Part shown: piece by piece, positions 1 through 6,241 of the stretch
Numbering within the stretch: position 1 is the stretch's first letter
Layout of the letters: every line of letters begins with the position of its first letter
Source: Natronohydrobacter sp.
GTDB lineage: Bacteria > Pseudomonadota > Alphaproteobacteria > Rhodobacterales > Rhodobacteraceae
Length of the DNA: 6,786 bases
Assembly (NCBI GenBank): GCA_007118445.1
Contig: SKRP01000252.1
Location: forward strand, 1-6,786
Direction: 5' to 3'
Position numbers and translations under genes: made by a program
Notes under the pieces: model-generated
Told to the model about the DNA's origin: nothing
Database searches by the model: none
What the model saw: the letters and a program-made list of their open reading frames with translations, nothing else

Positions 1-2
1 CT

Positions 3-791
3 GCGCTCTATAACATCACGGTCTTTCCCGTGCTTTTGCCCTTTGGCGACCAACTGGCGCGGCAAGAACCGATCCGGGCAGAGGATCCTGCCTTCGGCCA
101 TGTCTGCCGGGCTCTGGGCCTGATGGCAGAGGATTTCGGGATTGATGATGGCCCTGCTGATCCGTCGCTGTCCGCTGAGGATCATGACCGGATCGGATTT
201 CTGGGCCATTTCAATCCGGGAGAGAGCAGCACCAAATGCCTTCTCAGCTATTATTATCACGAGGATTATCTGAACTCTGGCAGCTATTCATGGTGGCAGA
301 TGAACTGGTCACTCGGCATGATGTCGGCAGATGACTGGTGGATTCCGCCGAATGATTTCGAGATCGCGGCCTATATGCATTACCCCGCTGCCATGCGCAT
401 CGCCGATCTGCCCATAGCGCCGGATCACCGCGCGCAGAACAGGGCGATGCTGGAACATTTGCACAGCTCTGCCCGCGCCGCGCAGCAGGTGACATGCGGC
501 CTGACCGCCACCGCGCGCGTGATCAATGTGCAGGAATATGTCAATATCCGCGAAGCGGCCGGGTTTCAGCACCCGGTCGTCGTGCAGGCCCCGCGTGCCA
601 GCCTGTTGCGCCCGGTGACGCCGGGGGTGTTTCGCGCCACCGAAGCCTGTCTGGCCCTGTGTCGCGCGCCGCGTGACCGGCAGGACGGGATCGGACAATG
701 TATCGAGGAAAATCAGGTCTGGCTGGAAGTCGCGGATGACCGGGGCCATCGCGGCTGGGTCAGTCAGCGGTTCCTGCAACCCGTCGAGTAA
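3..791 (+). CDS. SH3b-domain protein of unknown function, 5' end outside window
   Basis: The frame is open from base 3 to a TAA at 789-791, so 262 residues are visible and the true start lies upstream. A GTG at 30 is possible, but the preceding residues (ALYNITVFP) read as coding, so I treat the gene as partial. The first ~160 residues match no family I know. They hold a strikingly aromatic stretch at about 245-345 (YYY, WW, NW, WW). The last ~90 residues (about 519-788) look like one bacterial SH3 domain: VNIREAAGFQHPVVVQAPR matches the opening strands and WLEVADDRGHRGWVSQRFL the closing strands. Between them is a long loop with three cysteines (at about 648, 660 and 699). SH3b domains commonly bind cell-wall peptides, so an envelope role is possible. 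No signal peptide can be judged because the N-terminus is missing. The gene ends 6 bp from the oppositely oriented fosA-like gene. Confidence 0.8.
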   Translation, partial: ALYNITVFPVLLPFGDQLARQEPIRAEDPAFGHVCRALGLMAEDFGIDDGPADPSLSAEDHDRIGFLGHFNPGESSTKCLLSYYYHEDYLNSGSYSWWQMNWSLGMMSADDWWIPPNDFEIAAYMHYPAAMRIADLPIAPDHRAQNRAMLEHLHSSARAAQQVTCGLTATARVINVQEYVNIREAAGFQHPVVVQAPRASLLRPVTPGVFRATEACLALCRAPRDRQDGIGQCIEENQVWLEVADDRGHRGWVSQRFLQPVE

Positions 792-797
792 CGCCGC

Positions 798-1190
798 TCA
801 CATCAACCGCATTCCTGCAGGCCCCGTGCGGCGGTAATGCGCAAGGCGGCTTTCCAGCGTGCCGAGATGGATTTCCAGCTTATGCCCGTCGGGATCAAGG
901 ATATAGAGCGACGGACCCTCGGACCGGTTTTCCTTCCAGACCGGGGCATCCGCGAGCCGCGCGCAGAGGCTCTGATACGCCTCGGGCGCGCAGGAGAGCG
1001 CGATATGGCTGTCATCCTCGCGCAGGGACGGGGTGCCGTGCTCCAGGCAGAGCCAGAGCGTGCCGCCTTCCAGATAGGCCATTTTCGGGCTTTGCGCGCG
1101 CAGCCTCAGGCCAAGCGCGTCACGCCAGAAGCCAAGGCTGCGCTCCAGATCCGCCACCACAATCGTCACATGATTGACGCCGGTGATCAC
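798..1190 (-). CDS. fosA: FosA-type VOC metalloenzyme (probable fosfomycin:glutathione transferase)
   Basis: The 130-residue product has the length and pattern of FosA, a vicinal-oxygen-chelate dimer that adds glutathione to the epoxide of fosfomycin using Mn2+ and K+. From memory of FosA, the expected metal ligands are all present: His7, His62 and Glu106. Thr9, Tyr39, Trp46, Lys86, Arg89, Ser90, Tyr96 and Arg115 also fall at the expected places, as does the potassium loop NRSEGPS (88-94) followed by LDPDGHKLEIH. Position 44 is Thr, not the Glu I recall as catalytic base of the hydrolase FosX, which favours FosA chemistry. The start is GTG at 1190-1188, one base after the dnaB stop, and matches the family N-terminus (MITGVNH). 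An AGGG eight bases upstream, inside dnaB, can serve as ribosome site, so translation is probably coupled to dnaB. No promoter of its own is evident. The enzyme is cytoplasmic. Chromosomal relatives may act on other substrates, so true resistance activity is inferred. Confidence 0.85.
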   Translation of the reverse strand: MITGVNHVTIVVADLERSLGFWRDALGLRLRAQSPKMAYLEGGTLWLCLEHGTPSLREDDSHIALSCAPEAYQSLCARLADAPVWKENRSEGPSLYILDPDGHKLEIHLGTLESRLAHYRRTGPAGMRLM

Positions 1191-1191
1191 C

Positions 1192-2673
1192 TCAGAAGCC
1201 CTGATCGCCCTGCTGCCACGGCTTGATCAGATTGCCGAAGCGGGTGAAGCGGCCCTCGAAGCTGAGTTCGACCGTGCCAATGGGACCGTGACGCTGCTTG
1301 CCGATGATCACCTCGGCCTTGCCATGCACGGTTTCCATGATCTCCTGCCATTTCGCCATGGCCTCCAGATCATGATCGGACGGCTTCTCGCGCTCGCGGT
1401 AATATTCATCGCGATAGACGAACATGACCACATCGGCATCCTGCTCGATCGACCCGGATTCGCGCAGGTCCGAGAGCTGCGGGCGCTTGTCCTCGCGGCT
1501 TTCCACCTGACGCGACAGCTGCGACAGCGCGATCACCGGGATGTTGAGTTCCTTGGCGATGGCTTTCAGCCCCTGCGTGATCTCGGACACTTCCTGCACC
1601 CGGCTTTCCTTGGACGTGCCGCGCAAGAGCTGGAGATAATCCACCATCAGCACATCCAGCCCATGTGTGCGCTTCAGGCGGCGGGCGCGGGCGGCGACCT
1701 GTGAAATCGGCAGGGCGGGCGTGTCGTCGATATAGAGCGGGCAGGCTTCCAGCGCTTTCGCGGCCTCGACGAAACGGCGGAATTCGGCCTCGGTCATGTC
1801 GCCGCGCCGGATCTGTTCGGATGGCACTTCGGCGGCTTCCGACAGGATACGGGCGGCCAGCTGTTCGGCGCTCATTTCCAGAGAGTAGAAGCCCACGACC
1901 CCGCCATCGACCGCGCCTTCGCTGCCATCATGGCGCATCCCGCGCTTATAGGCTTTGGCGATGTTGAAGGCGATATTCGTGGCCAGCGAGGTCTTGCCCA
2001 TCGACGGACGCCCGGCAAGGATGATCAGGTCTGAGGGATGCAGACCCCCGAGTTTCTTGTCGAGATCCATCAGCCCGGTGGAAATGCCCGCAAGCCCGCC
2101 ATCGCGCTGATAGGCGGCATTGGCCATGTTCACAGCATCGGTGACAGCTTTCAGAAAGGACTGGAACCCGCGTTCGGCCACGCCCTGTTCGGCGAGTTTG
2201 TAAAGCCGCTGTTCGGCCTCGACGATCTGTTCTTTCGGTTCCGAGGCCACATCCATTTCGGCAGCCCGCGCCGAAATATCCTGCCCCAGCCGGATCAGGT
2301 CGCGCCGCACCGCCAGTTCATAAATCATCTGCGCATAGTCGCGCGCCGCATAGGCGGAAATCGCCGCGGCCGCGATGCGCACCAGATAGGCCGGGCCGCC
2401 CAGTTCCTTCAGCCCGGCATCTTCTTCCATGAACGCCTTGAGCGTGACCGGAGAGGCCAGCGCATTCTTGCGGATGCGGGCGCTGGCGATGTCAAAAATG
2501 CGCTGGTGGACAGGGTCGAAGAAATGCTCGGGTTTCACGAAGCTCGACACCCGGTCATAGATATCATTATTGACCAGAATCGCGCCCAGAAGCTGTTGCT
2601 CGGCCTCGATATTATGGGGCAGACCGATCTCTGCACCACTTTCCTGCGACCGGATCGCCGTGATCTCGTTCAT
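1192..2673 (-). CDS. dnaB: Replicative DNA helicase DnaB
   Basis: The product is the hexameric ATP-driven helicase that unwinds DNA ahead of the replisome and recruits primase; 493 residues is usual for the order. The DnaB N-terminal domain begins at about residue 18 (LPHNIEAEQQLLGAIL). The RecA-like motor domain has Walker A GRPSMGKTS (221-229), Walker B ending in LMVDYLQLL (Asp345), the SQLSRQVESRED to RESGSIEQDAD block (384-414), and the KQRHGPIGT segment carrying the likely arginine finger (about 461). A loop of roughly 15 residues after Walker A (KRGMRHDGSEGAVDGG) is typical of alphaproteobacterial DnaB. I chose ATG 2673-2671 (MNEITAIRSQ), preceded six bases upstream by GGTGG. The frame stays open to an ATG at 2805, but the extra 44 residues would span the promoter and DnaA boxes and do not look like DnaB. 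It is divergent from hisS and followed after one base by fosA. The annotation is near certain; the start is likely. Confidence 0.97.
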   Translation of the reverse strand: MNEITAIRSQESGAEIGLPHNIEAEQQLLGAILVNNDIYDRVSSFVKPEHFFDPVHQRIFDIASARIRKNALASPVTLKAFMEEDAGLKELGGPAYLVRIAAAAISAYAARDYAQMIYELAVRRDLIRLGQDISARAAEMDVASEPKEQIVEAEQRLYKLAEQGVAERGFQSFLKAVTDAVNMANAAYQRDGGLAGISTGLMDLDKKLGGLHPSDLIILAGRPSMGKTSLATNIAFNIAKAYKRGMRHDGSEGAVDGGVVGFYSLEMSAEQLAARILSEAAEVPSEQIRRGDMTEAEFRRFVEAAKALEACPLYIDDTPALPISQVAARARRLKRTHGLDVLMVDYLQLLRGTSKESRVQEVSEITQGLKAIAKELNIPVIALSQLSRQVESREDKRPQLSDLRESGSIEQDADVVMFVYRDEYYREREKPSDHDLEAMAKWQEIMETVHGKAEVIIGKQRHGPIGTVELSFEGRFTRFGNLIKPWQQGDQGF

Positions 2674-2727
2674 GCCTGCCCACCAGTTCTCTGCTCGATT
2701 TTGTCCGACACTAGCAGGATTCGGGGC

Positions 2728-2737
2728 TTGCGCGCAA
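2728..2737. repeat. 10-bp perfect palindrome TTGCGCGCAA
   Basis: This self-complementary decamer lies just downstream of the proposed dnaB -10 element, around the expected transcription start, and half of it is the TTGCGC -35 of the alternative promoter. It could be an operator half-site pair. I cannot assign a regulator, and short GC-rich palindromes also occur by chance. Confidence 0.35.
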
Positions 2738-2766
2738 ATTGTATATTCCTGTGGGCAAGCTGTGGA
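2738..2766 (-). promoter_or_regulatory. Candidate dnaB promoter
   Basis: On the minus strand a TACAAT -10 element (2743-2738; extended reading TATACAAT) lies 17 bp downstream of TCCACA (2766-2761), a four-of-six match to TTGACA. Transcription would begin near 2731 and leave a leader of about 58 nt before the dnaB ATG. The -35 hexamer is part of the DnaA box. An alternative, weaker pair further downstream is TTGCGC (2737-2732) with TAGTGT (2713-2708) at 18 bp. Both are predictions by eye. Confidence 0.5.
2750..2758 (-). promoter_or_regulatory. Degenerate DnaA-box-like site
   Basis: TGTGGGCAA on the plus strand matches the DnaA box at seven of nine bases, in the same orientation as the perfect box and offset by 11 bp, about one helical turn. 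It falls within the -35/-10 spacer of the proposed dnaB promoter. Same-face spacing would allow cooperative binding next to the strong site. On its own it would be weak evidence. Confidence 0.4.
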
Positions 2767-2769
2767 TAA
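2761..2769 (-). promoter_or_regulatory. Perfect DnaA box (TTATCCACA)
   Basis: The plus strand reads TGTGGATAA, the exact complement of the strong DnaA box TTATCCACA. It lies 88 bp upstream of the dnaB start and overlaps the proposed dnaB -35 element, so bound DnaA could compete with or position RNA polymerase. DnaA is known to act as a transcription factor as well as the initiator. The match is seen directly; its effect on dnaB is inferred. Confidence 0.65.
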
Positions 2770-2783
2770 GCCGATCTTGTGGT

Positions 2784-2810
2784 TTGCTTCTGATTTCACC
2801 CCCATATGCT
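2784..2810 (+). promoter_or_regulatory. Weak candidate promoter for the hisS-hisZ-hisG cluster
   Basis: TTGCTT (2784-2789) and TATGCT (2805-2810) are separated by 15 bp, which is short, and each is an imperfect match. It is the best-looking pair I find on the plus strand between dnaB and hisS, and would give a leader of about 80-85 nt. Promoters in this group often match the E. coli consensus poorly, so this is only a candidate. Confidence 0.3.
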
Positions 2811-2828
2811 GCGGGTCTGTGCGGTGCC

Positions 2829-2875
2829 GGGGCAGCAGGCTTGCCCCTTGGACAGGCTTCCGCTAAGCGAGAGCC
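2829..2875 (+). other. Two stem-loops in the hisS leader
   Basis: The first hairpin pairs GGGGCA (2829-2834) with TGCCCC (2842-2847) around a seven-base loop. The second pairs GGCTT (2855-2859) with GAGCC (2871-2875, one G-T pair) and then, past a C/A mismatch, CGC with GCG around a TAA loop. Neither is followed by a T-run, so they are not rho-independent terminators. They may affect mRNA stability or translation of hisS; no known riboswitch or T-box features are visible. Confidence 0.35.
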
Positions 2876-2899
2876 GCAAGCTTTCAGGGAGCCGTCCGC

Positions 2900-4384
2900 A
2901 TGGCGAAAAACAAGGGTCCAAGACGCCCCAGGGCCGAGACGCCCAAAGGGTTCCGCGACTATTTCGGCGCGGAAGTGACCGCGCGCAAGGCGATGCTGGA
3001 CAAGATCGCGGCTGTGTACCATCGCTACGGGTTCGACGCGCTGGAAACCTCGGGCGTGGAAACGGTCGAGGCGCTGGGCAAGTTCCTGCCGGATGTGGAC
3101 CGCCCGAATGAGGGTGTGTTCGCCTGGGAGGAAGATGGCGACTGGCTGGCTTTGCGCTATGATCTGACCGCCCCTTTGGCGCGGGTGGCAGCGCAGTATC
3201 GCAATGACCTGCCGACCCCTTACCGGCGCTATGCGATGGGGCCGGTCTGGCGTAATGAGAAGCCTGGTCCGGGGCGGTTCCGGCAGTTCTATCAATGCGA
3301 TGCGGATACTGTGGGGGCGGCGTCGGTGGCGGCGGATGCCGAGATTTGCGCGATGCTGGCGGATGCGCTGGAGGCCGTGGGGATCGAACGCGGCGATTAT
3401 GTGATCCGGGTGAATAACCGCAAGGTGCTGAACGGGGTTTTGGAAGCAGCAGATCTTTGGTTCCCAGATGACCCCGAGCGCGAAGCGGAGCGCCGAGGTG
3501 TTGTCCTGCGTGCGATCGATAAAGTGGATCGATTAGGTATTCGCGGGGTCGAAGAGTTGCTGGGAATCGGGCGCACTGATGACAGTGGTGATTTCACGAA
3601 GGGCGCTCAACTCAAATTTGAACAACGCGAGCGGATACTAATGCTTATCAAAGGTGACCGTTGGGCAAATAATCTTGTCGGATTCGATTACCTAGTCGGA
3701 GAGTCTGAGACTGGCAAGCAAGGTGTCGAAGAGCTTGAGCAGATCTCTGACCTTCTCGAAGCCCAAGGCTACGGCCCTGACCGCATCATCATCGATCCCT
3801 CTGTCGTCCGTGGCCTCGGCTACTATACTGGCCCGGTCTATGAGGCCGAACTCACTTTCGAAATCCTCGACGAAAAAGGCCGCCCGCGTCAGTTCGGCAG
3901 CGTGGCAGGTGGCGGGCGCTATGATGATCTGGTCAAGCGCTTCACCGGGCAAGCCGTGCCTGCAACCGGCGTCAGTATCGGGGTGGACCGTTTGCTGGCC
4001 GCGCTTGCAATGAAAGGGCGGCTCGACACCAGTGCGCAAGGCCCCGTGGTCGTGACCGTGATGGACCGCACCCGCATGACCGATTACATGAGTATGGTCA
4101 ACGAGTTGCGCGCCGCTGGCATCCGCGCCGAGATGTATCTGGGCAACCCAAAGAATTTCGGCAACCAGTTGAAATACGCCGACAAACGCCAAAGCCCGGT
4201 GGCGATCATTCAGGGCGAGGATGAGGCCGCGCGCGAGGTCGTGCAGGTGAAAGACCTGATCCTTGGCGCGAAACTCGCGCAGGACGCCACACTGGAAGAA
4301 TGGAAATCCCAGCCCGCGCAGGTTGAAGTCAACCGCGCCGATCTGGTGGCCACAGTGCGCGAGATCATGGGGCGGCACGGATGA
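2900..4384 (+). CDS. hisS: Histidyl-tRNA synthetase HisS
   Basis: This class II enzyme charges tRNA-His with histidine using ATP in the cytoplasm. The 494-residue product shows motif 2 (YAMGPVWRNEKPGPGRF, 111-127, with FRxE-type Arg118 and Glu120), the histidine-specific stretch VRGLGYYTG (303-311, catalytic Arg304), the GGGRYDD segment (338-343), and motif 3 (ATGVSIGVDRLLAAL, Arg364). A C-terminal anticodon-binding domain starts at about 383. The length exceeds the E. coli enzyme but fits the alphaproteobacterial form. The ATG at 2900 has a good AGGGAG site eight bases upstream and gives the expected start (MAKNKGPRRPRAETPKGFRDYF). It overlaps hisZ by four bases (ATGA), so the two are translationally coupled. 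Odd feature: about 3481-3760 (residues 195-287) is much poorer in GC and uses TTA, ATA, CTA and CGA codons, unlike the flanks. The frame is intact and all catalytic motifs are present, so the gene should be functional. Confidence 0.97.
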   Translation: MAKNKGPRRPRAETPKGFRDYFGAEVTARKAMLDKIAAVYHRYGFDALETSGVETVEALGKFLPDVDRPNEGVFAWEEDGDWLALRYDLTAPLARVAAQYRNDLPTPYRRYAMGPVWRNEKPGPGRFRQFYQCDADTVGAASVAADAEICAMLADALEAVGIERGDYVIRVNNRKVLNGVLEAADLWFPDDPEREAERRGVVLRAIDKVDRLGIRGVEELLGIGRTDDSGDFTKGAQLKFEQRERILMLIKGDRWANNLVGFDYLVGESETGKQGVEELEQISDLLEAQGYGPDRIIIDPSVVRGLGYYTGPVYEAELTFEILDEKGRPRQFGSVAGGGRYDDLVKRFTGQAVPATGVSIGVDRLLAALAMKGRLDTSAQGPVVVTVMDRTRMTDYMSMVNELRAAGIRAEMYLGNPKNFGNQLKYADKRQSPVAIIQGEDEAAREVVQVKDLILGAKLAQDATLEEWKSQPAQVEVNRADLVATVREIMGRHG

Positions 4385-5463
4385 CACAGGCGGACGCGCT
4401 GGCCGCCACACTTCTGGCCGAAATGCAGGACGCGGGCGCTGTGCCGGTCGCCGCCGATATCCTGCAACCTGCGGAAACGCTGCTCGACCTCTATGGCGAG
4501 GATATCCGCGCCCGCGCCTATGTCACCCATGACCCCGATCTGGGTGAAATGATGCTGCGCCCGGATTTCACTGTGCCGGTGGTGCAGGCGCATATGCGCG
4601 GCGGCGCAGAGCCTGCGCGCTATTGCTATGCAGGGCCAGTGTTTCGGAAGCAGAGCGGGGGCCGGGCGCGGGAATATCTGCAAGTGGGCTATGAGTTGTT
4701 TGCCCGCGATGACCCGGCGCGCGCGGATGCGGAAGTCTTTGCGCTCTTTGCCCGGCTGCTGGCACCCTATGACCTGCGCCCGGTCACAGGCGATATCGGC
4801 ATCCTGAAAGCGGCTGTCGCGGGGCTGGAAACCAGCATCGAGCGCAAATCCGCATTGATGCGCCATATCTGGCACCCCAAGCGCTTTCGCGCATTGCTGG
4901 AGCGTATGGGTGGGCGAGGGCCGCTGGCCGAGGCACGGGCGGAACTGGTGTCAAATCTGCGTGCGGCGCGCGCCGAGGCCCTGATCGCGGAGGCCGGGCA
5001 AATGGTCGGTCTGCGCAGTGCAGATGAAATCGGTGCGCGTATTGCCACCTTGTTACATGATGCTGAAGCACCGCCCATCCCACGCGAACAGGTTCAGGCG
5101 CTGGAGCGGCTGTTGTCGCTCGCAGCACCCGCGCGGGCGGCGCTTGGGGGTATGCGCGCGCGGGGCTGGGCGGCACTTGCGCCCGCGCTGGCCCCGGCGC
5201 TCGACAGGCTTGAAGCGCGGCTTGAAGCGCTGGATGCAGCGGGGGTCGACACTGCGCATCTGCCATTCGAAGCCAGTTTCGGGCGCACCACGATGGAGTA
5301 TTATGATGGCTTCGTCTTCGGCTTTCTGCCCGCGCGCGGCGACCTGCCGCCTGTAGCAACCGGCGGGCGCTATGATGCGCTGACGGCGGTGCTCGGGCAG
5401 GGGCAGGCGATCCCGGCAGTGGGCGGCGTGATCCGCCCTGCGCTTTTGGAGGCGCTGACATGA
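4381..5463 (+). CDS. hisZ: ATP phosphoribosyltransferase regulatory subunit HisZ
   Basis: HisZ is a HisRS paralogue that joins short-form HisG to make the active, histidine-inhibited ATP phosphoribosyltransferase. The 360-residue product keeps the class II core: motif-2-like YAGPVFRKQSGGRAREYLQVGYE (83-105), MEYYDGFVF (305-313), GGRYDAL (328-334) and a motif-3-like GGVIRPALLEAL. It stops there, with no anticodon-binding domain. Synthetase chemistry looks lost: the FRxE glutamate is Gln91, and the catalytic Arg before GLGYY in HisS aligns with Thr303. These losses are typical of HisZ. The start ATG overlaps the hisS stop (ATGA) with a weak GGGG site eight bases upstream, and its end overlaps hisG in the same way. 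The middle (residues 135-290) is alanine- and arginine-rich and less conserved, and includes a tandem RLEA duplication. Confidence is high because of the combination of truncated HisRS fold and short HisG next door. Confidence 0.95.
   Translation: MTQADALAATLLAEMQDAGAVPVAADILQPAETLLDLYGEDIRARAYVTHDPDLGEMMLRPDFTVPVVQAHMRGGAEPARYCYAGPVFRKQSGGRAREYLQVGYELFARDDPARADAEVFALFARLLAPYDLRPVTGDIGILKAAVAGLETSIERKSALMRHIWHPKRFRALLERMGGRGPLAEARAELVSNLRAARAEALIAEAGQMVGLRSADEIGARIATLLHDAEAPPIPREQVQALERLLSLAAPARAALGGMRARGWAALAPALAPALDRLEARLEALDAAGVDTAHLPFEASFGRTTMEYYDGFVFGFLPARGDLPPVATGGRYDALTAVLGQGQAIPAVGGVIRPALLEALT
5207..5230 (+). repeat. 12-bp perfect tandem duplication inside hisZ
   Basis: GGCTTGAAGCGC occurs twice back to back (5207-5218 and 5219-5230). 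Being a multiple of three, it keeps frame and encodes RLEA-RLEA in a predicted helix that also contains an ALAPALAPAL run. It looks like a slippage duplication tolerated in a variable part of HisZ. Confidence 0.85.
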
Positions 5464-6176
5464 GCCTGAAACTCGGCGTGCCGTCCAAGGGGCGGCTGAT
5501 GGAAAAGACCTTCGCGTGGTTCGCCGAACGCGGCGTGCAGATGGCCCGCACGGGCGAGGCGCGGGAATATGCGGGCGCTGTGGACGGGGTTGCAGGCGTC
5601 GAACTGGTGCTGCTCTCGGCCAGTGAAATCCCGCGCGAACTGGCCGCCGGGCGCATCCATCTGGGCGTCACCGGGTCCGATCTGGTGCGCGAGACATTGG
5701 CGGATTGGCAGGCGCAGGTCTGGGAACTGGCGCAAATGGGCTTTGGCCATGCTGATCTGATCATCGCGGTGCCGCAGGCCTGGGTTGATGTGGACACGCT
5801 CGATGATCTGGATGCAGTGGCGGCGGCGTTTCGCGCTGAACACGGCTTCCGGCTGCGCATTGCGACGAAATATCACCGGCTGGTGCGCGACTATCTGCGC
5901 GCGCATGGGGTCGCGGATTATCAGCTTGTGGACAGCCAGGGTGCGACCGAAGGCACGATCCGCAACCTGACCGCCGAGGCTGTGGCGGACATCACCTCGA
6001 CTGGCGAGACGCTGCGCGCGAACCATCTGAAAATCCTGCGCGACGCGCCAGTGCATTGCTCGCAGGCGACATTGTTCGCGGCGCGGGCGGCGGATTGGTC
6101 GGGTGCGGCCCCTGCATTGCGCGCGCTGGCGGCGCAACTGGGTGTTGCCGTGCCGGAGGGCCTGAGCGGAGACTGA
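5460..6176 (+). CDS. hisG: ATP phosphoribosyltransferase catalytic subunit, short form HisG
   Basis: HisG catalyses the first step of histidine synthesis, joining ATP and PRPP to give phosphoribosyl-ATP and pyrophosphate. At 238 residues it is the short form, lacking the C-terminal regulatory domain of the roughly 300-residue long form. It therefore needs HisZ, encoded immediately upstream. Visible motifs are the N-terminal LGVPSKGRL (5-13), HLGVTGSDL (67-75), and the PRPP-binding segment DSQGATEGTIRNL (158-170) followed by ADITSTGETLRANHLKIL (176-193). The ATG overlaps the hisZ stop (ATGA) and has a strong GGAGG at 5448-5452, seven bases upstream, the best ribosome site in the cluster. Feedback inhibition by histidine probably acts through HisZ, as known for the heteromeric enzyme. 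The C-terminal tail of about 30 residues (WSGAAPALRALAAQLGVAVPEGLSGD) is alanine-rich. No terminator follows within the next 65 bp. Confidence 0.97.
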   Translation: MSLKLGVPSKGRLMEKTFAWFAERGVQMARTGEAREYAGAVDGVAGVELVLLSASEIPRELAAGRIHLGVTGSDLVRETLADWQAQVWELAQMGFGHADLIIAVPQAWVDVDTLDDLDAVAAAFRAEHGFRLRIATKYHRLVRDYLRAHGVADYQLVDSQGATEGTIRNLTAEAVADITSTGETLRANHLKILRDAPVHCSQATLFAARAADWSGAAPALRALAAQLGVAVPEGLSGD

Positions 6177-6241
6177 TCTGATCAGGCTTATTTCCGCCCG
6201 ATTTTCGCGCTATGCTGCGTCAAAACGAGCAGGCGTGTGAC

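Noticed and set aside
2738..2769. Replication origin
   Set aside because: Only one perfect and one degenerate DnaA box are present, without an AT-rich unwinding region or further boxes.
1174..2769. Plus-strand open frames opposite dnaB (1174-1704, 2038-2769)
   Set aside because: They are antisense to an unmistakable DnaB and show no recognisable domain.
2674..2805. 44-residue N-terminal extension of DnaB from an ATG at 2805
   Set aside because: It would span the DnaA boxes and the best promoter, has no family resemblance, and the internal ATG at 2673 gives the expected DnaB N-terminus.
2806..2899. His leader peptide, attenuator or T-box upstream of hisS
   Set aside because: The short frame opening at 2806 has no cluster of His codons, and neither hairpin is followed by a T-run; T-boxes are not expected in this group.
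3692..6137. Long minus-strand open frames opposite hisS, hisZ and hisG (e.g. 3692-4411, 4784-5860, 5370-6137)
   Set aside because: They are shadows of high-GC coding sequence: compositionally odd proteins rich in Arg, Ala, Pro or His, antisense to genes with clear motifs.
6177..6241. Terminator after hisG
   Set aside because: There is a CTGATCAG palindrome (6178-6185) and a short GGC/GCC pairing before ATTTT, but no stable stem followed by a T-run.
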